Notes: generated by a model not told the origin, from the sequence alone. A stretch of DNA of 64,000 nucleotides from Neoscytalidium dimidiatum (GCA_037367355.1 CM074706.1:310001-374000), one strand, 5' to 3'; shown: positions 1-11,372, numbered from the stretch's first letter. Translations and numbers: made by a program.

Positions 1-74
1 GACCTGTGCTCTCCCGCTGAGTATATTAGGCCAGCGCCGTCACTCTCATAATTTACTCATCATACCATTGACCT

Positions 75-2086
75 TTGCTCAGTATGTCTCCCTACTCTAC
101 TTTGAGCCAATTCATCTTCTTCCAAGCAGCTGTCACCTTTGCAGCACCTCATATTCCACGCGCCTCTACGATTCAGAGCCAGGGTATTCAATGGACCTCG
201 TGCGAAATTCCCGGCCAGACCATGCCCATGCTCTGTAGCATCCTTTCCGTTCCACTAGATTATCTGGCTCCCAATTTAAACGAGACCATCGAGCTCAATC
301 TCTATAAGGTTGCCGCAGTAAAGCAACCTTCGCGAGGAAGCATATTGCTCAACTTTGGCGGCCCTGGAGCTGATTCTGCCAGTAGTCTGGCACCAGGAGC
401 AGATCGATTTCACAGGTACGACCACCTTGATTGCCGACTGCACTCAACGATAAAGGCTGAAATTCTTTTTAAACAGATACACCGGCGGCTCTTTTGACCT
501 TGTTGCCTTTGATCCCAGGTAATATTCCAATATCCTCGGTCAGCGGAGGACTGACGAATGGCTCAGGGGAACTGTTCCGAACACTCTCCCGTTCTCGTGT
601 TTCGGCACCCCTGAAGAGACTACCATGTGGCTAGCACAAAACCGATTCGACGCCGCAAATGCTTCGGACACAGCGATTGGCAACGACTGGGCTATTGCAA
701 GCCTCTACACGGACACCTGCAAGACCAACTCAAATTTTACAAGCTATGGGAGCTTCATTGGAAGCGCTTATACGGCTAGGGACTTTATCTCGGTGGTGGA
801 CGCTCTTGGCGAAGATGGACTATTAAGATACTGGGGTAAGAGAAGGAGTGATTACAACGCACATTTAGCTAATCATACGGTGTTAGGAATCTCATATGGC
901 ACCGCATTAGGAGCAACCATTGCAGCCATGTTTCCAGACCGGATTGATAGGATGCTGTTGGATGCCGTCCAGAACATTCACGAATACTGGCACTACTAGT
1001 AAGTATTGTGATGTCACAATAATTTTGCAACCTTTTCGCTATCAGCCAAATGGAGCTGAGGCAATCTTCGTACGCACAGCTTCAGCAAATGCGGTGATAT
1101 CGGCGTTTGAACGACTGCTTCACCACTCTATGCCTATCATTGAGGCAACTACAACACTCTTGGAGCGACTCGTGCTAGATCCATTGGATAGAATTCTAGG
1201 CTAACCCATCTATCAGTGACGTCGAAATGAGCCTCAGTACAGACAGAACCTTCTCCACATTCCTAGAAGGCTGTTTCGAAGCGGGTAAGGAGAAGTGCGC
1301 GCTTGCCCGCTCCAATAAGACTGCCTCTGCCTTCGAAGACGAATTCTATCACTGGTTGGAGGAAGATCTCAAATACCACCCCTTCGCCGGCCCAGGATTT
1401 GTGATAGACTATACCACGGTTAAAGGTTTGATCTTGACCAGTCTATACACCCACACGTGGCTCCCCGCCTTGGCCGAGTTTCTAGATGCAGCCATGAAAG
1501 GAGAATCATCTGATGCTGACCTTAGCGGCACGGCGTCCGTCTCCGCCGGTGAACCCAGATTCGGCATCGCGTGCGCCGACAAAACGATTAGGACCGATGA
1601 CGTCGACGACGTTATCCCGGCGCTGGAAGAGATGGCGAAGCTGAGCAGAATTGGAGGCGATACTTGGGCTTCTTTTGCGATGCAATGCGCCCAGTGGCCG
1701 ACGGAATCTAAAGAACGATACCTCGGAGACTTCAATGTTCAGACCAAAAACCCCCTCCTAATGATTGGCAACACTTACGACCCCGTCACGCCTTTCGCAT
1801 CTGCGAAGAATGCCAGTGACTCTTTTCCAGGGAGTGTTGCACTAGAGCATAAAGGTTTCGGCGTATGTCATCAACTCTCTCGCCTTGTTCTTTCGTCGTG
1901 GAAGCTAACCATTTCTTTGCGACGCAGCATGGTGCTGTTGCACAGACCTCGTTATGTACCGCCAGCGCTATCCAAGAGTACTTTGTGGACGGCAAGCTAC
2001 CTGCCCCTGGAACTGTATGCGAGGTTGATGAGCAACTTTTCTCAAACATAACTTGGAGGGATATTCTCCCAAAGCCCTCCGCCTGA
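75..2086 (+). CDS. Secreted TAP-like alpha/beta-hydrolase peptidase (S33 family)
   Basis: Likely secreted serine peptidase that removes short N-terminal peptides, related to bacterial tripeptidyl aminopeptidase (TAP). I join six exons: 75-415, 477-518, 567-835, 887-998, 1217-1862 and 1928-2086, giving 1569 nt and 522 residues. The N terminus (ATG at 75 or 84) has a hydrophobic signal peptide ending near the first AAPH. Family landmarks are LLNFGGPG, the FDPRGTV segment rebuilt across the third exon junction, the nucleophile motif GISYG (Ser about 220), GNTYDPVTP (Asp about 443) and GFGHGAVAQ (His about 471). The last two lie in the TAP C-terminal domain. The motifs at Ser and His appear only after splicing out introns 836-886 and 1863-1927, which supports both introns. 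Intron 999-1216 (218 nt) is long for this genome, but its CTAAC branch site and clean frame join support it. All catalytic residues are present, so it is probably active. Confidence 0.85.
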
Positions 2087-2605
2087 AATTCGTTTCTTCG
2101 CCATCCTCCAATAACATCATTGTTGTTGTAAGCACCTCCGGTATTTCTTATCATATTATTCTCGGAAGGACTTCCTCCCTCTTCTTCTGTTGAGTCACTA
2201 TATGATGATACGAAGCATTCTAATTTAACCGTTCGTTCCTGAGGCTGGCTTGTATTGGTTATTGTAACATATACACTTTTACTAAACGGCTATTTCAATA
2301 CGTGTATGCTTCGTGAGCATATTTTAGCTCGGAAATTTCTTAAAGTTCCTTGGTGGCGAAAAGGGAACTGAATGGAGTGAAGTGCAGTTTGTATAATGGA
2401 GGGAAATCGTCCCGGGCAGCATCAAGCAATGACTCTCGCTTGATTGGGCGACGAGCTTCCACCGTGCAGCTCACAGAGAAGCGGGACCGTGAGTGTTTAC
2501 AGTAACAACTCCACACCTTGTAGAGATTGTTCGGCCACTGCTGTATGTGTATGTATACAAACCCATTTCGTTATCTGCCAAGCATCCGTCATAGTCACTA
2601 TCATC
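2087..2605. other. Intergenic, no gene seen
   Basis: AT-rich spacer between the peptidase and the 2EXR gene. An open frame runs upstream from 2444 into the next gene, but it shows no family signal before the ATG at 2606. I see no RNA gene or repeat. Confidence 0.5.
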
Positions 2606-3160
2606 ATGAGGGTCCCCACGCGACCCTGCACACTAGTCTCTCTCCCCGACCGAGTACGCCTTCGGATCCTCTATTACGGTCTTGTTAGAAGTAGACAGAT
2701 TATTGTCCGTCGTGCTCAACCTAGCGGGAAGGAGGAGGTCCTCTTCTACACTTACGCTCTCGACCTGCCCAAGAAGCCGATCGCGACCACTCTCCTACGC
2801 ACATGCAAGCCGATCCACCCCGAGGCCGCCGCCATACTATATGCCAGCAACACCTTCCTTTTCGACCACGCCATGACCGTTCACAGCTGGCTTGATCAGA
2901 TAGGATCTTCCAATACACAACATCTCGGCCGAATCCGAGTCTTTCCTGGAGTCTTCTACGAAAAGCTCTTGGTACCCATTTTCGATAGACTGGCGCTGAA
3001 TGCGCCCTACCTGCGATATATGTGGGTGTGCTTCGAGTCAGAGTATCCTCATAATGACCTTGGGAAAGAAATTCAATTTGTCCGCGGATTGGGATCCCTC
3101 CGCAAGGTGCAAGAGGCTGTTATGGCGGGATCTCTCTCTAGGTGTGGCCACAATATATAG
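2606..3160 (+). CDS. Small 2EXR/F-box-like domain protein
   Basis: Single-exon protein of 184 residues of the fungal 2EXR (F-box-like) type, whose members are numerous and mostly uncharacterised. I start at ATG 2606 because the recognisable block SLPDRVRLRILYYGLV begins only about 12 residues later, where the domain usually starts. The frame is open from 2444, but the extra 54 residues are not domain-like. The second hallmark, LLRTCKPIHPEAAAILYASNTF-like (RTCKxI...EAxxILYxSNTF), lies near residues 70-90. The length is short but complete for this family. A 547-residue relative lies at 26553-28196. Function is unknown. Confidence 0.7.
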   Translation: MRVPTRPCTLVSLPDRVRLRILYYGLVRSRQIIVRRAQPSGKEEVLFYTYALDLPKKPIATTLLRTCKPIHPEAAAILYASNTFLFDHAMTVHSWLDQIGSSNTQHLGRIRVFPGVFYEKLLVPIFDRLALNAPYLRYMWVCFESEYPHNDLGKEIQFVRGLGSLRKVQEAVMAGSLSRCGHNI

Positions 3161-4090
3161 AAGCACAATCTGGCAGAGGTCAAGTGTATGATGATAATGA
3201 CAGATCACCGAAGTGGAGGCGGTTGGTCAAAAATAACCAGCAGGGCACGGAGGGCTTAATTCTCTAGGTCAGGTGGAAATGATGGCTGGCTGTCGCTGTC
3301 ATTCAAGCAGTATACTGCTGCGGATGATCTTTATTAGAGCACTCATACTTTTGCGTATGTCCTCTAGTGTACCTTTTCCCTTCTCTTGGTGAAGAAGGTA
3401 TATCCACATTTTTCCTTTCCCTGCACATGTTCGATGCCCAACAAGAAGAATTGACACAGTTGAAGTGGTTCTATCACTAGCGTAATATATGATGCCTCTC
3501 AGATAGATTATCAATAGTTCATGACGAATGAATTTCCTCAGTCATACAATGATCCTAGGCTGAGAATTACAAACGACAATATCTTTCTCTTCCATGGCGT
3601 TTTGATTTTCCTGATCTTTATCTCAATGCTAAATTGCTCGATTCTCATTGAATTTTTGGGGGTATCCACTGCGACTCCCAGCTTTGGTCCACGGTGAACG
3701 TGCTGCTTCCGCTGCCTTCTATCCATTTCAGAGTCAACGTAGCAAGCATCCTTTCTTAATGATATCTGAACCGAAATACATCTTCCACGATACTCCTCAG
3801 TTTTCTGTAACGAATTGTCAGACATTCAGTCGAGGCATATGTGGATCCGTTTCTCTAAAGGCTTTGAACTGAAAAAGCACGACGCCACACTTGTTATAGT
3901 GCTCGTTACAGGTCTTGTAAAAGGTAGATTACTTCACAACATCGAATGTTCAGATCGCTACATTGAAATAGTCCATTCTACCTACGACTCTCAAGAATCA
4001 TTCAACAATTCCCTTGAAGAATACTCAACCAAGGCACGGATAAATGTAGTCCAATCTCCCGGTAAACTTCTGCTGAGAACCCCAAACTCA
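3161..4090. other. AT-rich intergenic, no gene supported
   Basis: Contains a plus-strand open frame 3815-4261 without family signal, which runs antisense into the secreted-protein gene. No repeat ends or RNA gene found. Confidence 0.4.
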
Positions 4091-4659
4091 CTAAAAAGGC
4101 GTGCATTTGTAGCTCAAGACCGGAGCCGAGCCCTTGCTGATGCTCTGAAATGGATTCTTGTGTTCGTACGTGTTGATCAGATACTCCGAGAAACCGCCCT
4201 GTGCTCCACAGTCGGGCTGTCTGTCACATATCAGCTTCAGCAGGAGAAGAGAAACGAATGAACCCCAATCCCACGTATTCTTCAGTGAAGGCAAAATAAA
4301 AATACTCACGTCCAGATTTCACATTTGGCGCTGCCATCGAAGGCATATCCTGTCGCGGGAGTGCCGGCGCACGGTCCGCTGATGTTGTAGCACAGGCTCG
4401 CGTTGCCTCTGAAGTTCTGATACTGTAGGACCGAGTCGGCGTATTCTGGGTGATATTCGCGGTCTACTGTGTACAGAAGCGTGAATCCGCTGCCGCAAAA
4501 ATTGTAGCCGTGACCGACGTCTCCAAGTTCGCCGACAGAGTTGCCACAGATGCCTGGCTGGGGAGGACTTGTGGGCGGATAAGCGAACCCAGCATCCACA
4601 TGAGACACTGTGCCGCAAGTGAGGCTAAGGATTGTCAAGAATTCTCTGACACCTGTCAT
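4091..4659 (-). CDS. Small secreted cysteine-rich protein (effector-like)
   Basis: Predicted secreted protein of 159 residues in two exons, 4659-4310 and 4220-4091 (minus strand), total 480 nt. The ATG at 4659 opens a typical signal peptide (MTGVREFLTILSLTCG..., cleavage probably after HVDA). The frame stays open upstream to 4803, but the added residues would bury the signal peptide. The mature part holds seven cysteines spread over both exons (GICG, NFCG, SLCY, GPCAG, AKCE, PDCG, YKC), one NVS-type and one NIS-type N-glycosylation site. Intron 4221-4309 (89 nt) has donor GTGAGT and acceptor GACAG. Without splicing the frame stops at once (ACG TGA inside the donor), so exon 1 alone gives a shorter protein. 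I recognise no named domain. Small size, signal peptide and paired cysteines fit an apoplastic effector or surface protein; this is inference. Confidence 0.65.
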
Positions 4660-5551
4660 GGTAAATCGAGATATTAAGAAAGAAGAGTAGATAGGGAGTT
4701 TTGAGAAGCAGAGTTGTGAGGTTAAGAGAAACGGTATAATGCTGGAACGAGGGACGAAAACAGGTAATATATCATATTCAAAGCTGATTTTGAACACAAC
4801 CACGTGTCACTTGGCCAGACGGAAGCATTTCATGCTGTCAAAACACGTCGCTCGTAGCACCACCCAACAACACGAGGACAGAAACACTCACAAATGACAA
4901 ATACCCAATACCACGTCATTTTGCAGCTGAACCCAGCCAAGCAGGTGAATGAACATGTAACATCACTCTTGATTTAGCGTAAAACCACCTATACTGGAAT
5001 TTTTCTATAGTTAGGTATCACGGCGCAGTCTGACGAAGCAGGATCGTTCAGGAGAGAAGGTCGGGCCCACCGCGAGCGGGCCCAACTTGCTGCGTCAAGC
5101 TGCGACCGCTTCGATAACTTGGTGTCACACTCAGGACCATGAATAGATAGATAGATCACAGACAGATATAACTAACGGCCCACTGTCGTCCCGCCAGCAG
5201 GAGCCCGGAGGGCCATGCCACTTCCTCTATCGAAGCTTCTATTTCCTAACAAAATCTCTTCGCCCTTGTAGCGGTATTTTATCTACTACTCGGACCTTAT
5301 ATTCGATTCGATACTAACTTATAAATAGAGGGGGGAAAAAGAGAGAAAGAGGGAGAGAGAGAGAGAGACATAGCTAATTGGCTTCCAGAAGAGATTACTT
5401 TTGACGTGGACTCTACCTAACTTGTCTTAGTAAAACGTAAAGGTTCACAAAAGTCAGCAGACCAATCTCTAGCTACTCCGTAGTGCCCCGCCGCCCCAAT
5501 GAAAGGACATAACATCGAACGCCCTCATCAGCTGACGTATACCAAGCAATT
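4660..5551. other. AT-rich intergenic with simple repeats
   Basis: Promoter side of the secreted-protein gene and about 900 bases with no coding signal. It includes a short GATA repeat near 5141-5155 and a GA-rich run at 5338-5368. No terminal inverted repeat was found by eye. Confidence 0.5.
5338..5368. repeat. GA-rich microsatellite
   Basis: Polypurine tract ending in about eight GA units, in non-coding DNA just upstream of the HET relic. Confidence 0.8.
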
Positions 5552-6593
5552 TTGAGGAATCGGCAAGTTGTGCATTCTGATACTATGCAACGAGATACTG
5601 GCTTGACATTTGGAGATATCCACCGAAGCGGGGAAACATTGACAGCAAGCGTTGAAGAGCTCGAAGACCTTGCTCTCGTGCAGGAACCAGAACGCAGAGT
5701 GTCTCTTCGGCTACGCCTCCTCGAAATCCCTAACGATCAACTCCATAATAGAATTTTCAACCTTAAGTTGGCCAATCTTCTCACTGAACCTCAACCTGGA
5801 CAAGAATAAGTCAGCGTGTCCTACTGCTGGGCACACTCAGAACCTCCTAACGATCGACCAATCCCGGACTACCAAATTCTAGCTTCACCCACCAACCCGT
5901 GGGGGAAGCCCGGGCCAGTAGGTCCCGTAGCAGTGCTGCATCGGGCAGTATGCTTCGCGCAATCTCGCAACTGTCGCTACATATGGATCGATCAAGAAAC
6001 CATCAACCAGAATGATCCAACAGTCATCGAGAATCATCTATAAATCATACACCGCATTTACTCCGAGAGTCGGGAGACAATCGCTGTCTTATCTTGCAAA
6101 ATAACAAATCAATCCATTTTGGACTGCCTGCTTGGTTTCCTCACCACCCCTCTGGACAACATTCCATATCAGGTGCCCGATTAGTAGAGACCCTCGACGC
6201 ACAGTTCTTCAGTATGTTATCAAAGACCGATGGTTCAGGCGTGCTTGGACAATCTAAGAAATACATTATGCCTTCTCTCTGGATTTACTTATTCCTACAT
6301 CATCCCGTTTCAAGGTCACCAAGAAATCGTGCCACATGTTTATAAAGACCTATCTTTGCGTCTCCAGTCGTGATTTTCTACACCAGCTCGATGAATTCGG
6401 TTCCGACGAAGGCATAGAATATCCCATCACTGTGGGATATGCATGGCAGGAATATCGCCCTTATTTTGGGGAAATAGAGAGATTGTGCGGCAGGATCAAC
6501 ATAGCTATGTTTAACTTTATAGAAGCATGCAATATGTCCATCTTAGCGGATGAGCTTGCAGATATACGGCAACATCTACAATATGCCCTGTAA
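5552..6593 (+). pseudogene. Decayed HET (heterokaryon incompatibility) domain gene
   Basis: Remnant of a HET-domain gene, a family that triggers non-self recognition and cell death in filamentous fungi. The conserved blocks survive: VSYCWAH (usual SYCWG) near 5816, CRYIWIDQETINQND (usual WIDxxCINQ) near 5970-6010, HRIYSESRETI near 6050 (usual MxxIYxxA) and DRWFRRAWTI at 6226-6254 (usual WFxRxWTxQE). The reading is broken. In-frame stops occur at TAA 5807-5809, TAA 6041-6043, TAG-TAG 6182-6187 and TAA 6255-6257, and the frame shifts between about 6170 and 6216. The TAA at 6255 sits exactly where the family has the Gln of the QE pair, so a CAA-to-TAA change explains it. An open tail continues to 6593. 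Alternative splicing cannot remove all of these stops. Confidence 0.8.
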
Positions 6594-7133
6594 GCTCAAG
6601 GAGACTCTCTTACGAAACTCAGAGTACGGCTATAGGACTTATCTTCTTATACTAGTCATGTCGTATGTTTGGCCCGAAAAAGAGAAACGTGATGCCAGGA
6701 TCGCAGAGATAACTGGTTAATTAGTCAACTAGACTATCAAAGAATATTGTTAAAAGCGCGATTAGGGTTCATCCAATAGGGAGGAATAGAACTCTAGGCG
6801 TCCTGTACTAAAGGGGCGAAAGGATGGTGGTGTGATTAAACGATAAGCACTTAGAACCCCGCCGTTACAACGCATACACCAGCGAATGCATGTTTCGTGA
6901 CCGCCGCACGATGCGAGAAGCGTGCTGCATGTGCTACATGGCGAACGTATCAACATAACCCTGCTCATATCAAATATTTCACTCACGCACAAGACTGTGC
7001 ATTGCTCACCCAATGAAAACTTTTCAAACAGGAATTCATCCATACATACATTGCTATTCAAATTAGAAAAAACTGAAACAGGATGTTTACTCTAGCTCAC
7101 GCAACCCAACAAGCAAGCCTACCCAAGAGCTCT
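6594..7133. other. Intergenic, no gene supported
   Basis: AT-rich. A minus-strand open frame 6762-7061 has scattered cysteines but no recognisable family, start context or splice support, so I do not call it. Confidence 0.4.
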
Positions 7134-7601
7134 CTACTCACGACCCCCCTCCAAACGAACTGGATACCTTCGACTCATAAAAGCCCTCCCATTGACCCGT
7201 CTCAGCGGTAGCAGTTCCGTCGCACCAGGCGTCGGCGTCACAGTAACCGTAACTGCTGTAGTATTCGCCGTCGGAGCCTTCGTGGACACTGTGACAAACG
7301 ACGACAGCGCATGGCCCGTAACGTTGCACCGGGGATTCGGCAGCGCCGTGGTGCTCAAGGCAACCGGCGTTCCGACATCTTCTTGCTCCTTGACGACGGC
7401 AGCGGGTACGAAGTCTTTAGTCGCCCCGGCCGCCGTGGCTTGAGAGTTGTGCGAGCCGACGATCCAAGCGGTGACGAAGGCAGCGATGGAGATGGTGATG
7501 AGGAGAAGGAAGGAGAACGTGCAGAGTTTCATGGCGATGATTTCTGTGTCGTTGACGTTTTCAGCTATCTTGTTCAGTTTTGCTATTAGGGTTCTTGCCA
7601 T
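7134..7601 (-). CDS. Hypothetical small membrane or secreted protein
   Basis: Weakly supported minus-strand gene. The ATG at 7601 (MARTLIAKL...) is followed by a hydrophobic segment (FSFLLLITISIAAFVTAWIV, roughly residues 27-46) that could be a membrane anchor or an internal signal. After it comes a Thr/Ala/Pro/Val-rich stretch with NVT and NTT N-glycosylation sequons, typical of fungal wall or surface proteins. A second ATG at about 7532 (MKLCTFSFLL) would make the hydrophobic segment N-terminal and is also plausible. The frame closes at 7134, next to a donor-like GTGAGT (about 7142), so a further exon may exist. No domain recognised. Confidence 0.35.
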   Translation of the reverse strand: MARTLIAKLNKIAENVNDTEIIAMKLCTFSFLLLITISIAAFVTAWIVGSHNSQATAAGATKDFVPAAVVKEQEDVGTPVALSTTALPNPRCNVTGHALSSFVTVSTKAPTANTTAVTVTVTPTPGATELLPLRRVNGRAFMSRRYPVRLEGGRE

Positions 7602-9013
7602 TTGATGGTAGTGGAAAGAGATGTGGTGTGGATGGGCGAGAGTAGAGAAGTCGGGAATATATAGACGCAGAGGTGAATGTGACATTGGCATTGTTCTAAG
7701 GCACCGGGAATGTTTAATTAATGACTCCTAGCAACATTGTATCGTACTTAGACACAGTGTTCTTTGTCTCCTGCGGCTTCGACCATTGGATTACGGCAAT
7801 TGTAGCGGCCAACGGGCTGTCTCAACAGCGACTTTGTATGTATTAATACTTAGCAAATTGCAAAATCAGAGATCCTCAACCGAACGGACGGCTCAAATTT
7901 TCCAGAATCTTGTCTATGAGACTGTTATCGCAATTTCTCCACCTGGAGTCTATTTGGAGAAGGCAACACTCAGGTGGTATCTACTTTTTTCGCCGACATA
8001 TGCCGCTTCAATAAACGGGTTCTCCAGTACGTCCGCAGTCTCTCCAACATCTGATTTAAGTTAACATGATTACAGCTGCTTTGTCCCTCACGCTTGCGAA
8101 AAGTAATTTTAAGGTAGCCCAGCCGAGGGGATTCGTCAATCTTGCGGATGAGATGTCTGGTCTCTGAGCGCTATCCGAATCTGATAGCCCACCTGTTGGC
8201 CGAGAAATTCCTCAAACACGTCCATCAGCCCTTCGATATGGCCCACTCCCCCCAAGATATCAGTTCTGCTACTTCGAGAATCTCAAACTCTGAGGGCGCA
8301 TGTTGATGCAGCTAGCCCGGTTCACGCCTTCCAACAGAATTACTCGGACCCATCAACATCTCATCTGCCTACCGGAGCCGAGCAGGATGAGCACAGTATG
8401 GTTCCAGAAGAGATTTAATTTTCAAGAGAAGTCATTTTGAGTATGCTAGCTGAGAGCTGGATTCTCGAACCGTCCTTAACCTCCAACCTCTACTTTGGCG
8501 ACACTTGGAAATTATGCAAATTCTCCAATTTCCAAAGTGAAAGAAAAGTGACTACTGAATGTTTAGAATATTTCTTCACTTTTTTGGCTGAGTTCCCAGT
8601 GGTTGGGTATTGTAGACGTTGAACTAGCTGGATGTAGAATGGGTCTTCTTGGGTGATTGAAGTACGATCTGATTTTGCTCACGTGTTTGGAATACGCACA
8701 TTTGTTTCTGTTATTCGGCCACGCAACAAAGCTAGCTACAATTAAACTGGCAAGAAAGCAACATCCAAGATATGCTTATAATGATAGGACGCGGTTTGGC
8801 CAAGTATAGTATATAGGGGTCCAGATTTAAAGTCTCGGCCCCACCCCCACGGAGGATTAAATGGCACAAGAACTACATAGAGCTCCGAGGTCCCTGTGCC
8901 TGGGTGCCTGGTACTAATATATATGGTTTCCCCGCCCCAATTCACTGGAAAGACGAAATTTCATACTCTCGTTCTCCTTCCTTGAGCCTTCTCCCTAGAG
9001 AAGACCGAGTTGT
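7602..9013. other. Long AT-rich gap, no gene supported
   Basis: About 1.4 kb with only short, unsupported open frames (for example 7786-8064 and 8437-8622). No RNA gene, inverted repeat or family motif recognised. It may hold further decayed coding DNA. Confidence 0.4.
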
Positions 9014-10363
9014 ATGTTGGATGCTGTACAACTCACGCTCGATAGCATTACTTCCTATGACAGTATTTCTTTCGCAATGCCAACAGCTTTATTACCGCTG
9101 GATCCGGAAGGGAAGGAATTTGCGGAATTGATGGCAGTGGAGACTATTGATGAGAACACATTCAAGTCAATAGCGAAACCATTTCCTGGCGTTCCGAAAC
9201 CCGTCAACGTGACGATGCAATGTACGTCGTTTGGTGGCCATATTTACCCGCAATCTGCATGGACTGCCGCGCAAACGGTCGCTGAGGGATTTGTAATTCA
9301 CGTATGTATTCCGCAATACATCTATCTCTCATCGACGTCATCAGAGGTTCTGAACAAGAGATTCAATGGTGGGTATGACCTTGGTGAAAGGCTAAGATAT
9401 ACTTGACTTCTGATACTAACGTGCCTTTTGCTGTGCCTATAACTCATTGTTACAGAATACATCAGGGTATTTCGTCTCCGCTGGCTTCAGCGCATTTCCT
9501 TTCATGTATGTCAAAGTGATTACAAATTGGAATATGGAAGAAGAAAGGAAGAAAGAGAAACGCTGGCAATGGCAAAGCTACAAAATCCTTCGCATCCGGG
9601 ATGGCAAATCCTTCCTCGCCTGCTCAATCACGGTAACACAATGAAGCTCCCCATGGTTACACAACATCGTCTTCACCGCCCTCCTCTCCTTCAAGGTTCC
9701 CGATAGTCCAGCCTCTAAGCGGCTGCCTTATCAAGAAAAATTGCACCCGCCCGCACTCGCCCGCTTCGCCGACATCCTACGCGCCTCGCACCCGCGCGAC
9801 CTCCCCGTCAAGAGATACGATGACCTCATGACCTTCATCCTAGGAAACAGCGCGGCGCCGTGCCACGTCCCCAGCCTGTTCGGCATCTGGTGGGCACAGC
9901 TGCCATATACATGACGCGAGGCCATCGACGCGTCGGGCGCCGAACACTGGGATCCAGGCCCGTCGCGCGGCGGTCGGCGAGCCCGTAGACGGTGAGCGGT
10001 AACGTTTCGCCAGGCGGGAGGAGGGCCTCGTCCAGTGCGAAGGCGATCAACCTGTCCATCTGCGTACATTTCTTTGCTAGCGATCACGAGACGCTCATGC
10101 TCGCTTCTCGGCATCTGAGGGTGCACGAACGCATGATGACTCCAACGGCCTTGGTCGCGAGTCTGAGTCATGCGGGCGTGTTGCATGATGTCGGTGATGA
10201 AGCGAATTCTCCTGAATCTGTCTTCACTGACGGACGGGGGAAGGAGAAGGAGAGATGGTTTTGGCAGGAGGTGTGGACGGACAGATGGACAAATGGTCGG
10301 GTTGTGGTGCAAGGTAGAATCTATGACCTAGATACTGGAGCGCACATCGCAACCACGATGTAG
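9014..10363 (+). pseudogene. Decayed acyl-CoA thioesterase (TesB/Acot8-like, double hotdog)
   Basis: The product would be a peroxisomal-type acyl-CoA thioesterase. N-terminal hotdog signals are FAELMAVETIDENTF, HIYPQSAWTAAQTVAEGFVIH, then after intron 9302-9455 SGYFVSAG, and after intron 9506-9577 IYKILRIRDGKSF. C-terminal hotdog signals are HFFASDHETLMLASRHL, VASLSHAG..HD and GRVVVQGRIYDLDTGAHIATTM. The two halves are not joined by one frame. In-frame TGA codons occur at 9642-9644 and 9912-9914, and the second hotdog is in another frame from about 9992. A 63 nt intron 9633-9695 could remove the first stop, but it would also delete a conserved strand (IVFTALLSFK). Most likely a recent pseudogene; sequencing error at three places is the alternative. 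Confidence 0.65.
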
Positions 10364-11372
10364 GAAGGAATCTTAAAGCCGGACCTTCAGGGTGACGAGG
10401 AGGAGGTCGAGAAAGTGAGGAATGCAATGTTGATGGGTGAAATACCAAGGAAGACCAGAAATACGCCGAAGATATAGGTCCTGATGTAGAATAATGAATA
10501 GTTGGCTGCTTTATCTGGACCTGACTACGAGCGAATTCTACCTACCCCATAACGTATTTCACTCAATAATATCTCTGTATATCACGGTATAAATCCGAGG
10601 GCGCGATGATACATTGGACGAAGCCCGTGCGAGAAAACTAACAACATAGGATATGGCCCCTATTAGATCGGCCACTAAGCTTTGATGGCACTGAATACTG
10701 CTTTTCTTTTTCCAGATCCGTATTTCAGCCATAAGTTCACTCGGAAAGCGGACAAACAGAACCATGATGCACCTCAAATGAGTTATGACTACTCAGTAAC
10801 AACTCCATCATAATTCATACTTTCTCTTTCCACATACTCTTGTGAAGACAACAGAGGTATAGATAGGCATCTCGCAGTAGGAGCAATTACAATACCTCCA
10901 TCAGCGACTCGAAGGTGCTCTACCTCTTCGATGGTCCAGTGGTCACGGTTTATGCTTGTCACAACGACCAACGTCACCTACTAGACAAGGATCGCATATC
11001 GTTACAAGCGCGGTAGCCAATGCTACCCACTAATAAGGTAAATGACCAGAGCTCCATTAACACAAGGTGGCGCTGCAATAGGGTCGGCGATAAAATGTCA
11101 CGACAGCTTTCCAAAATATCTCAATTTTTGGCCGGTATGTCTTTTAGATAATGGTGGAGCCGCCATTTCTACCCCTGACTTCCCTCTTCTTGGTGCGGTT
11201 GTTTCAAGCATTCCGGATTTCGTCCGCTTATGAGTAATTCCAAAGAGCTTGGCAACGGCGACGAATAATCCCGAGCAAAATCGAATCTTCACAAATATCG
11301 ATAAAAGCAACCCAAGCACGTATTAAGAAAATCCAAATCTCTAACGACCCAAAAACTTAGGATTATACGAAT
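10364..11372. other. Intergenic, no gene supported
   Basis: About 1 kb, AT-rich, with only short unsupported open frames on both strands. It includes the promoter side of the NmrA-like gene. Confidence 0.45.

Noticed and set aside
3815..4261. Plus-strand frame of 148 residues
   Set aside because: No family signal, and its right end is antisense to exon 2 and the intron of the better-supported secreted-protein gene.
6762..7061. Minus-strand frame with several cysteines
   Set aside because: No signal peptide and no domain; I could not link it to rRNA or a known repeat either.
9633..9695. 63 nt intron that would remove the first stop of the thioesterase
   Set aside because: It would delete a conserved strand (IVFTALLSFK), and the second stop and frameshift would remain.
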